This document shows, piece after piece, positions 23,399 to 31,123 of a DNA stretch of 64,000 nucleotides. The stretch comes from Nannobrachium achirus. Lineage: Eukaryota > Chordata > Actinopteri > Myctophiformes > Myctophidae. Below the pieces are notes generated by a model. The model saw only the letters and a list, made by a program, of their open reading frames with translations, made no database searches and was not told the DNA's origin. The DNA is taken from the NCBI GenBank assembly GCA_963921795.1, contig OY997643.1:13375543-13439542 (forward strand), in the 5' to 3' direction. The stretch's first letter is position 1. Each line of letters opens with the position of its first letter. The position numbers were made by a program, and so were the translations under genes.

Positions 23399-23942
23399 TA
23401 GGGGTGTAACGATATAGTAACTGTATCGAAATATCGTTTTTAACTTAAAAAATCGAAGTATATAGAAATGAAAACAGCTAAAATCGAATCGTATCGTTTT
23501 ATTTTGTATCGTATCAAATCGGCAGTACAAAGAATCGATTGTATCGATACTACCTACTTGTGCATTGTATTTAGCATTTTTAAGAAGAAAAATTAAAAGG
23601 AGGGGTTTAATTACTTTTCCATTCCATATAGCTACACTGGTCTATCGAATAATGTGTGTAATCGCTGGGTTCATGTCAAGGTGCAGGTTTGTCAATATAC
23701 AATGTCCATGTATTTAGCAGATAAATCACTGTGTATACTTATTTATATCCATAATACATGTTTCCCTTAAATATCTGCACTATCCACACCTTTCATACAG
23801 ATTTAATTTCTTTGCTAAATAGTTACTATATCGATTTTAAATCATTGAATCGAATCGTATCGTATCGCCATGAATGAATCAATATCGTCCATGTATCGTG
23901 ATATGTATCGAATCGCTATTAAAATGTATCGTTACACCCCTA
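23399..23942. mobile_element. family M hAT-like element, TSD GTCGCTGC
   Basis: Ends TAGGGGTGTAACGATA and TATCGTTACACCCCTA, with identical 8-bp flanks GTCGCTGC at 23391-23398 and 23943-23950. Rich in TATCGAATCG motifs. No shared hairpin and no ORF. Confidence 0.88.
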
Positions 23943-24218
23943 GTCGCTGCTGTAAAGACCTGAACACAGAGCTGAGAAGAAAGATGTCGGGGGGTGTGTG
24001 GGTGGGGGGTGGGGGTCTGGCAGTGCTTTTAAAGTTCCCTCCGTGGGAGCCTTTTAATGCACAGTCTGAAGTCTTGAGTGGAGCGAGGTGCTAATAACAG
24101 CATTTGGAACAGAGGAGTATGTCATTATTCATGGCAAGGAGAGCCTTGGAGGCGTGTCTCCATATGCCGGCCCTCAGCACCCATTAGGTGCCCATTAAAC
24201 CAATCTATTTTAGGGTGG

Positions 24219-24262
24219 CTTCCCAATGCGTGAATCAAAACAGCATCCCGGATCCGACAATG
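24219..24262 (+). repeat. left arm of inverted repeat flanking the Penelope insertion
   Basis: CTTCCCAATG..ATCAAAACAGCATCCCGGA..CGACAATG is repeated inverted at 36308-36350, with 19 consecutive identical bases in the middle. It suggests that a palindromic element was split by the retroelement. Confidence 0.7.
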
Positions 24263-24553
24263 TAACAAGGGGGGAGCGCTTGTTTTCGGTGGAGATGACG
24301 GAGGCGCGCCGGCGTTATATTATAAACACAATCTGATCTATAGCTATAACAACAATCATGACATAGGCCATTTATTATAATCACTAATTCACTATGAAGT
24401 GTCTTTATTAATAATTAAAGTAAAAATAGTCAAATAACAAACAAGGACAAATTGTTCTGCCCACAACCTTATCAAACCAAAATGCCTAAACTACTGTAAA
24501 TGTAGGCCTATTATAACTATGATAATGGTTCTTAACTTCTTGTAAGTCCCAAG

Positions 24554-24567
24554 TATTAAGTATAATA
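24554..24567 (+). repeat. target site duplication, left (14 bp)
   Basis: TATTAAGTATAATA, identical to 36115-36128. Together with the neighbouring CAAG on the left and CTTG on the right, the unoccupied site would be a perfect palindrome with arms CAAGTATTA and TAATACTTG. Confidence 0.85.
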
Positions 24568-25334
24568 GGGCGGACAAAGAGGAGATTGAAAGACAGAGTG
24601 GCTGAACATAAGTATGCCATTAGAACAAATAACGAAGATTACCCTATGGCACGTCATTTCCACAGTGTCCACAATGGTAATGACAGCCTCCTAAAAGTAG
24701 AGGGTATTGAACAAGTTGAACAAACACCAAGGGGTGGCAACAGATTACAGAGGTTACTGCAGAGAGAAACATACTGGATATTCACTTTTGATGCCATGGT
24801 ATACCCGGGTCTGAATGAAGAAATTGATTTTAAACCATTTCTGTAAATGTGATTTATTTGTTTTTTACATATTGAAAATATGAGTTATGTATAATTTGTC
24901 ATATATGTCTAAACTGTTGGCAAAAGTGGGCAATATGAATGTTAAGACACAATACTGACTATGTATATGAGTTAACTGCTTACACTGAGCCTGATGAGAT
25001 GTATATGTACCTGCTATGATTGGTTCCCTTGGCCACAAGGATGTATAAGAGGACATGCTCCTACGGTGCCATCCTCTTATAGCCACGCCCTGAAGAAGAC
25101 ACTCTGTGTCGAAACCGGTCGGCTTTATTGGCTTTTTATTGTTTTAATATGTAAAAGCCCTAAGTGCTAAATAAAGGCTTTTTAACTATACGTTCCTTGG
25201 CTCTGAGTGTGCGAGAAGAACCTCCCGATGGGATCCCTTGCTGATTTAATCCGATATTAACTTCTAGCACCTCAAACACGACAAGACTGGAGATACTACA
25301 TGCTAAACTCTGAAGCACTCGGCTCATCTTGTTT
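24568..25334 (+). repeat. PLE pseudo-LTR, left copy (767 bp)
   Basis: Same length and, on my reading, the same sequence as 35348-36114 except for one base (G at 24817, C at 35597). It begins inside the GIY-YIG coding region, runs through the stop at 24846 and the 3' UTR, and includes an AATAAA at about 25169 and a hammerhead-like motif. This tandem-type layout, where the 3' part of one copy precedes the next, is the standard PLE structure. Confidence 0.93.
25087..25123 (+). ncRNA. hammerhead ribozyme-like motif, left pLTR
   Basis: The order GCC, CTGAAGA, stem GACAC-TCT-GTGTC, GAAA, CCGGTC, GGC fits the hammerhead core CUGANGA, stem II, GAAA, a short stem III, cleavage triplet GUC and stem I closed by GCC/GGC. 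An extra A lies between CUGAAGA and stem II, and stem III (ACC/GGU) has no loop, so activity would require a dimer or tolerate imperfection. Hammerheads are known in PLE pLTRs. No activity can be inferred from sequence alone. Confidence 0.7.
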
Positions 25335-25409
25335 AATTGATCTATTGAACTCTTCAGTTCTTAACCGAGTAGCTCCGCCGATTAGGCGTTAAGAGACAAT
25401 ACAAGAAAC

Positions 25410-26203
25410 ATGCACTCAGACGCATTCTCCTACTCCAGTGAGCAAGGTAACGACATTATAGTGTCTGAATCGCTATGCGACGGCACGACTACCACTTCAC
25501 GTAATACAGATGTGAATCAATTCTACCACGATTTGAGAAAACACATGGAAAGAGACCTGAAGTTGCACTGGCAAATAGTCTCACTATCTGACTACTGGCG
25601 ACAAGGCATAATTCCCAAAGGACTGCGAATTGACAAATTCCCATCGTTTGGGAGTGATGATCCAGCGTTTAAGAAGAAATGGGAATCGATCTTAAATAAA
25701 TGCTCACTAGACCTCATCTTGCTACTTATCGAGGAGGCCAAAGCGCAGAGAGCTATTATAAAAGAACAGCTCCAGGAGATCAGAGCGCAACTGGCGCAGA
25801 CAAGCGCCTCGCAACAACCTGCATTTGAAGAGAAACTCAACACTGATCTGAAGAAACTGGAGACTACGATTAAACAAATCAAAATGGACAAGTTCATCAG
25901 AGACCAGAGAGCCTATAAATGTGACGAGGTGTACTTCTGGGGGAAGAAGCCCAACCGTGGCCGTTCAGCCTCTCGCCAGCGCTCCCAAAGTCAACCCAGG
26001 AACAGACGGGTGTCCTTTAACCTGACGGGCAGCGAGGATGAGACACACCAGTCCGCAGCGTCACCATCTCAACCCCTGAGGGCTTCTTTTTTAGAAGAGG
26101 AATGGCCCACCCTGCAAGCAACACAGTCTCCACCCGGCGCAAAACGCGCAGGGGACGAAAGAAGAAACCCGCTGCAGGGCAGACCGACGCGCGGAGGGAG
26201 AAC
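25410..26203 (+). CDS. PLE ORF1 protein, 3' end disrupted by the DIRS insertion
   Basis: About 265 residues of element-derived sequence precede the DIRS junction; beyond it the frame runs on into DIRS sequence and stops at 26319-26321. Residues 35-80 are acidic/aromatic with a DYWRQG motif. Residues 98-160 are predicted helical and coiled-coil-like (ILLLIEEAKAQRAIIKEQL, then ETTIKQIKMDKF). Residues 170-176 contain CDEVYFW, followed by an Arg/Ser-rich basic stretch (180-200). PLE ORF1 proteins of this kind are thought to help the RNP but have no firm enzymatic role. In the unoccupied element the natural stop would be the TGA at 33351-33353. Confidence 0.75.
26102..26203 (+). CDS. 5' end of PLE ORF2, overlapping ORF1 in the -1 frame
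   Basis: An ATG at 26102 opens a frame without stops to the DIRS junction. If the insertion is ignored, this frame is in phase with the reverse transcriptase ORF at 33317 onward, whereas ORF1 is not. It encodes a short basic segment (RRKTRRGRKKKP-like) that could act as a nuclear localisation or nucleic-acid binding tail. The start choice is inference; a -1 frameshift from ORF1 is an alternative. Confidence 0.55.
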
Positions 26204-26243
26204 GGTAGGTTCCGTACGGAACCATTGTTTACTTAGATATGGA
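26204..26243. repeat. DIRS left outer extension with 16-bp palindrome
   Basis: Contains GGTTCCGTACGGAACC (26208-26223), a perfect palindrome also present in the internal complementary region. The symmetric site beside the recombination point is a plausible recombinase binding sequence; that role is inference. Confidence 0.7.
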
Positions 26244-26402
26244 AGGATGACCTCCCACTTGGGTAATGACGCCCCCTGGCGATCATTCAGAGAAACTACT
26301 TCAGCTCCCGTACTAACGTAGGTAGGAAGGGCCTGTCACTCAAACCGGAGTGACCCGCCTCCAGGCTATATAAGCCCCCGGAGGCGGAAGTAACATCCTC
26401 TT
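26244..26402 (+). repeat. DIRS inverted terminal repeat, 3' side
   Basis: 159 bp from AGGATGACCTCCCACTTGGG to TAACATCCTCTT, exactly inverse to 33143-33301. TATATAAG at about 26367 lies within it and could be a TATA-like element. Confidence 0.95.
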
Positions 26403-26445
26403 AATACCACTCTCTGCCACATTCAGTGAAACAGAGGGGCATTAC

Positions 26446-26538
26446 GTGGGAGGTCATCCTTCCATATCTAAGTAAACAATGGTTCCGTACGGAACCTACC
26501 GTTTACTGTCAATATTCCAGGATGACCTCCCACTTGGG
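26446..26538. repeat. DIRS internal complementary region (circle-junction copy)
   Basis: The left part is complementary to the left terminus (26201-26265) and the right part to the right terminus (33281-33321). Together they represent the two ends joined with a single AACGG between them. This is the template that lets DIRS elements rebuild complete ends through a circular intermediate. Confidence 0.93.
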
Positions 26539-26843
26539 ATTCTTAAACTCCCCTCTAAGCCACAACCTACTCTCATACCCCCACACACCCCTCATACGGG
26601 TGAGCACAGCCCAAACGGGCGTGACCCATCACCCAGAAGGTCCCAGGCCCACCGGACCTGGGTGTGAAGGCATGAGAAATTAAGGAGAGACCCTGACAGA
26701 CCGAAGTCCGCCTCATTCAACTAAATGAAAAGGACAAGTCCGCCTTATAAGTAAGACACACTATATAAGGAAAACACAGGGTCCCCCCCAAAATACCCCA
26801 GGTGGCTACATGCCCACCTGTGGGAGGGGAAGATCCGACTCCT

Positions 26844-28100
26844 CTATGACGTAGAGGAGGCAACTGCACCCAGAACCGAATGCGCTAGCGAAGAGGATTC
26901 GATATCCAGGTGATAGTAGGCTGCAAAGGTAGAAGGCGAAGACCAATTCGCCGAAACACAAATCTCCTGAACGGAGACTCCCTTTGCCAGTGCCCACGAA
27001 GTAGCCACACCTCTAGTGCTATGGGCTTTAAGTGCCGCCGGCACTTCCACACCCGCACTAGAGTAAGCCAGCCTAATAGCATCCACAATCCACCTCGAAA
27101 GAGTGGGTCTAGACACCGGCTTTCTGACAAGAACATTGCCCATTTCTACAAAGAGCTGAGAAGAAGCTCTAGAACCAGCAGTCCTGTCACAGTAGGCCTT
27201 CAATGCCCTGACAGGACAAAGGCAATTCAGCCGCTCATCCTCCGCCGAGACAAACGGAGGAGGATGAAAAGCCAGAAGAACAACAGGCTCCTTAGGAACC
27301 ACCATGTTCTTAGGAACAAACTTAAGATGAGGCTTGAGCAACACCTTGAGATCATTGTTCATAAACTGCATGCACTCCGCAGACACCGAGAGAGCTTGCA
27401 GGTCACCAACTCTTTTAGCCGTGGCCAAAGCCAGCAAAAGAGCCGTCTTGAAACTCAAAAGTTTCAAAGGCATCCCTACAAGCGGCTCAAAGGGAGCCCG
27501 ACATAGGCCCCCTAGAACCACCTGCAGATCCCAAACTGGGAACAAAGACCTAGTCACCGGCCTCAAACGTTCAACTCCTTGCATGAACTTGATGACCTCC
27601 GGGACTTTAGAAGGTGCCTTGCCCGCCACCCCCAGGTGACAGGCATTAATAGCCGCCAAATACCCCCTAAGGGTAGAAAATGCTAGACCACTTCTCAAGC
27701 GGTTCTGCATAAATTCCAGAATTTCCTGGGCTGACGCCACATGAGCCACCACAGGTGGAACACGCGACTCGCACCAGTCCTCAAAGGCATTCCACCTTCC
27801 ATCATAAGACGCCCTCGTAGAGGGCGCCTTAGCACTCTGAATGGTATCAACCACTTCAGAAGAAAAACCGGCTGCCAGCAGGTTTAACCTTTCACGTGCC
27901 AAACCCACAGGTCTAGGACCTGCAGGCCTTGGTGGAAGATCTCCCCCCTGGCCTGACTCAACAGGTCCCTGCACTGAGGCAGCTGCCAACCCGGTTCGCA
28001 AAGGAGAGGGGCGATCGCCGATCTCCACGTGCCCTTGTAGGGAGCCACCAGGAGCATCTCCAGACCGAACCTCCTGACTCTCTCCAGAGTGGGTCGGATT
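26844..28100 (-). CDS. DIRS tyrosine recombinase (YR) domain
   Basis: The open frame runs from 30599 to 26844 (1251 codons), but only the last ~400 residues have recognisable function. They contain a core-binding-like N-terminal part (APSTRASYDGRW, then FSTLRGYLAAI) and a catalytic part with R1063 (AKRVGDL), H1193 and R1196 (HSTRG) and Y1228/Y1229 (FAAYYHLDI). This is the R-H-R-Y set of phage-integrase-type recombinases, and it would insert the circular cDNA. The upstream portion lies opposite the RT frame in another phase and is Ser/Gly/Arg-rich, so I regard it mostly as an overlap artefact. How the domain is translated (splicing, frameshift or internal start) is not visible. Confidence 0.9.
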   Translation of the reverse strand, partial: NPTHSGESQEVRSGDAPGGSLQGHVEIGDRPSPLRTGLAAASVQGPVESGQGGDLPPRPAGPRPVGLARERLNLLAAGFSSEVVDTIQSAKAPSTRASYDGRWNAFEDWCESRVPPVVAHVASAQEILEFMQNRLRSGLAFSTLRGYLAAINACHLGVAGKAPSKVPEVIKFMQGVERLRPVTRSLFPVWDLQVVLGGLCRAPFEPLVGMPLKLLSFKTALLLALATAKRVGDLQALSVSAECMQFMNNDLKVLLKPHLKFVPKNMVVPKEPVVLLAFHPPPFVSAEDERLNCLCPVRALKAYCDRTAGSRASSQLFVEMGNVLVRKPVSRPTLSRWIVDAIRLAYSSAGVEVPAALKAHSTRGVATSWALAKGVSVQEICVSANWSSPSTFAAYYHLDIESSSLAHSVLGAVASSTS

Positions 28101-31100
28101 AAGTCGAAGGGGGGAAACGCGTACAGTAGACCTCTCGGCCACGTGTGCGCTAAGGCGTCCAACCCCAAGGGAGGACTGCCCTTCACCGCGAAGAACAACG
28201 GACACTTCGTATTCTCCGCTGACGCAAACAGGTCCGCCACTGGCTGACCAAACTTGCGAAAAATCTGGCTCACCACCCTGGGGTGGAGAGACCAATCCTC
28301 GTAGCGAGGACCTCCCCTGGACAGGAGATCTGCTCCGCTGTTGAGGAGACCTGGGACGTGTGAGGCCCTGATCGACTTGAGGCGCGAAAAGCACCAAACC
28401 GTCAATTCTCGAGCCAGACGGTCCAGTGGCAACGACGACAGGCCCCCCTGTTTGTTGACATAAAACATGGCCGTCGTATTGTCTGTCCTGACCAGGACGT
28501 GACAATGCAAAATCCAAGGCTCGAAATGCTTGAGCGCCAGGAGTATAGCCATCAACTCCAAATAGTTGATGTGACGACCCCTCATCTCCAGAGGCCAAAG
28601 CCCCTGCGCTGTGCGCCCCTCGAAAGTGGCTCCCCATCCACTGAGACTGGCGTCTGTCGTGATCGACTTGTGGGAAACCACCTCGCCAATCGAGACTCCG
28701 CTGGTGAGGAACCCCTCCACCAGCCACGGAGACAGGGCGATCGCGCAGGAAGGGGAAACCGTAACCTTCTTGTACTTCAAGGAGGGCGGGATCCCGAGGG
28801 ATAACATCCATCTTTGAAAAGGTCTCATATGAAACCTGCCCAAACGCAACAGATGTACTGCGGAAGCCATCATTCCCGTCAGTACCATGCAACTCCTGTA
28901 AGTGACCTCCTGGCCCACTTGAAAGGAGTCGAGACATTCCCGAAACCTGTCCACCCTCTCCTCTGAGAGACGGGCCGACATGTCGGATGAGTCCAGAAGG
29001 ACCCCAATGAATGTAAGACGACTTGCTGGAGTCAGCATGCTCTTGCCGTGGTTGACTATGAAACCTAAGGCCTTCAGGTGAGCCAAAACCACTTGTGTGT
29101 GACGCGCCACTTCGTGGGCGGAGCTCGCTGAAATCATCCAATCGTCGATGTACGTCGCCAACCTGACGCCCTGCCGTCTCAGCGGGGCGATGGCTGCTTC
29201 GGTCACTTTCACGAAAACCCTCGGGCTCAGTGACAGACCGAAAGGGAGTACTGTATACTCGTACAGGCGACCCTCGAAGGCGAACCGAAGGAATTTCCTG
29301 TGTGGGGGATAAATCTGGACGTGCTGATAAGCATCCTTCAGATCCACTGAACAGTGGAAATCCCCTTGCCTGACCGACCGTAACATGGTGGGTACTGTTA
29401 GCATCCTGAAAACGTACTTCTTCAGGTACACGTTTAGTGCCTTTAGGTCCAGGATGGGACGTAGCCCCCCCCCCTTTTTGGGCACCAGGAAATAACGGCT
29501 CCAAAATCCCATGCGGGATTGGGTCCTGTCCAGCTCCACTATAGCACCCTTGCTTAGCAATGAGCTGATCTCTTCTCTCAAAAGACTTGCTTTTAAACCA
29601 CGTGCTCTGGTATGAATAACCCTGCTCGAAAGCGGGGGTATGTCTGCGAACTGTAACCTGTAACCCCTGGTTATCGTTCGAAATACCCAATGGCTCGGGT
29701 TGCATAACTTCCACTGGCGCGCACAGCGTGCTAGCGTGTTTTGAGCGAGAGAAACCCCACCACTGTGCTTCCGTGACGGCGGAGCTTTTTGGCGGCCGGA
29801 CCGGAAGTGGGGGACCTGCGTATCCGTATCCGGAACGACCGGATGCGGAGCGCAAGGGTTCAATAGGCCGCATGGCGGAAACACCTTCTGGTTGTACCGC
29901 TTGACTAGCGGAGCTATTTTGCGGCGGGACCGGAAGTGGGGAACCTGCGTATCCGTATCCGGAACACCCGGATGCGGAGCGCAGGGGTTCAATAGGCCGC
30001 AAGGTGGGAACACCTTCCGATTGTACCGCTTGACTAGCGGAGCTCTTTTGCGGCCGGACCGGAAGCGGGGAGCTAGCGAATCCGTATCCGGTGAAACCGG
30101 AAGCGTTCGGTTTTGGCTCGATAGAGCGACAGGAAGAGCAAAGCGATTCGACTGATAAACAGACTCGCCCACAACTAAAGCATTCTCCCCTGACAGGAGA
30201 GGAACTTTTACGTTTAATACCTGCTCTAAGGCCTTTATGCTTGTCCCTTGACCCGGGCTCATAGTAGGCCGACAGAATTTCTGACTCAAGGTTAAATTCA
30301 TAGCATCGCTCACGCGAGGGAAAATCCACTCGCGCGCATGAGGAACCATATAATTGTTTGACGTTAACATTACTGGTTGTTGATAAAACCTCTGACTGAT
30401 TAAAGAGTCCTGACGGGACTCCATCATTCTTACAGGAGGCATGCATAAAGGATTCATATTGTCGACGCGAGGGATATCCCACTCGCGCGCTTGAGGAACC
30501 ACATAATTGTTTGACATTAACATTACTGGTTTCTGATAAAACCTGTGATTGATTATCGAGTCCTGACAGGACTCCATCATTACTACAGGAGGCATGCACG
30601 ATGGGGTCGTCTGTGCTAGTGCGAGAGAGTTGGACAGAGACAGACTTTGTTCTTTCAACATGTTTATTGCCGACACAGGAGGCATCAAAATTAACATTTT
30701 CATTTCCCCGACACGGGGTACCGAAAAACGCCCTCGTTTGGGGGGAGGGGGACCGAGAGACACCTCGGACCCCCGCCCCAGCACAATTCCCCTCTTCAGA
30801 GTGTCATTTGCGCTGTCCCCTACCGCGGCCACCGCGGTATGAAGACTGCTGCCTGCCATCCTTGGACGGGCGGCGCGGCTGAGCGCGCTCGGGAACCACA
30901 GCCTTGGTGCGGGGCCTGTCAGGCGCCCTGGCTGCAGAGGCTCCCCTGGAGGAAGACGAGTGCTTCTTAAAAGAAGCAGAGCGGCCCCTTTCCTTGGCGC
31001 GGGAGGAGCGGGACGTCCTCCTAGCTTGCTGCGGTTCATCCTGTGGCACTGTGGTGGACTCGACGATGTCCTTAGCCGCCTTGAAGAAGGTAACTCTACC

Positions 31101-31123
31101 CTGCAGCAGCTCCAAGCCCCCAC
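27884..31123 (-). CDS. DIRS reverse transcriptase / RNase H / methyltransferase-like polyprotein
   Basis: 1079 codons. Residues ~1-500 are low-complexity and include two sets of in-frame tandem repeats. RT spans about 530-710 with SVDLKDAY (D594) as motif A and YIDD at 658-661 as motif C. RNase H spans about 815-935 with D824 (TTDASLSGWG), E856 (YLELMA) and D881 (RTDNTT). The tail at 950-1045 (PVADLFAS, YAFPPFDL, LVAPYKG) matches the methyltransferase-like domain of DIRS elements. The frame overlaps gag by 320 bp and the YR frame by ~2.7 kb. The true start is uncertain; the first ATG lies within gag. No breaks seen. Confidence 0.92.
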   Translation of the reverse strand: MGAWSCCRVELPSSRRLRTSSSPPQCHRMNRSKLGGRPAPPAPRKGAALLLLRSTRLPPGEPLQPGRLTGPAPRLWFPSALSRAARPRMAGSSLHTAVAAVGDSANDTLKRGIVLGRGSEVSLGPPPPKRGRFSVPRVGEMKMLILMPPVSAINMLKEQSLSLSNSLALAQTTPSCMPPVVMMESCQDSIINHRFYQKPVMLMSNNYVVPQAREWDIPRVDNMNPLCMPPVRMMESRQDSLISQRFYQQPVMLTSNNYMVPHAREWIFPRVSDAMNLTLSQKFCRPTMSPGQGTSIKALEQVLNVKVPLLSGENALVVGESVYQSNRFALPVALSSQNRTLPVSPDTDSLAPRFRSGRKRAPLVKRYNRKVFPPCGLLNPCAPHPGVPDTDTQVPHFRSRRKIAPLVKRYNQKVFPPCGLLNPCAPHPVVPDTDTQVPHFRSGRQKAPPSRKHSGGVSLAQNTLARCARQWKLCNPSHWVFRTITRGYRLQFADIPPLSSRVIHTRARGLKASLLREEISSLLSKGAIVELDRTQSRMGFWSRYFLVPKKGGGLRPILDLKALNVYLKKYVFRMLTVPTMLRSVRQGDFHCSVDLKDAYQHVQIYPPHRKFLRFAFEGRLYEYTVLPFGLSLSPRVFVKVTEAAIAPLRRQGVRLATYIDDWMISASSAHEVARHTQVVLAHLKALGFIVNHGKSMLTPASRLTFIGVLLDSSDMSARLSEERVDRFRECLDSFQVGQEVTYRSCMVLTGMMASAVHLLRLGRFHMRPFQRWMLSLGIPPSLKYKKVTVSPSCAIALSPWLVEGFLTSGVSIGEVVSHKSITTDASLSGWGATFEGRTAQGLWPLEMRGRHINYLELMAILLALKHFEPWILHCHVLVRTDNTTAMFYVNKQGGLSSLPLDRLARELTVWCFSRLKSIRASHVPGLLNSGADLLSRGGPRYEDWSLHPRVVSQIFRKFGQPVADLFASAENTKCPLFFAVKGSPPLGLDALAHTWPRGLLYAFPPFDLIRPTLERVRRFGLEMLLVAPYKGTWRSAIAPLLCEPGWQLPQCRDLLSQARGEIFHQGLQVLDLWVWHVKG
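29780..30150 (-). repeat. 129-bp tandem repeat inside DIRS coding region, ~2.8 copies
   Basis: Units begin at the CGGAGC motifs at 29780, 29909 and 30038, exactly 129 bp (43 codons) apart. The RT frame reads PLVKRYN-KVFPPCGLLNP in the first two units; the other frame reads GYGYAGSPLPV in each. A multiple-of-three period keeps both frames open. Confidence 0.9.
30313..30600 (-). repeat. 153-bp tandem repeat inside DIRS coding region, ~1.9 copies
   Basis: CGCGAGGGA..CCACTCGCGCG recurs at 30313 and 30466, 153 bp (51 codons) apart, followed by TTAACATTACTGGTT and GAGTCCTGAC motifs in both units. Again both overlapping frames remain open. Confidence 0.88.

Noticed and set aside
24980-25110. Alternative hammerhead using CTGATGAG at 24991
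   Set aside because: The distance to GAAA is about 115 bases with no clear stem II; the CTGAAGA core at 25090 with its 5-bp stem fits much better.
28100-30599. The first ~830 codons of the long minus-strand frame that ends in the DIRS recombinase, as an independent protein
   Set aside because: It lies opposite the RT/RNase H codons in another phase, has Ser/Gly/Arg-biased composition and no recognisable domain. I treat it as overlap, not as a separate gene.
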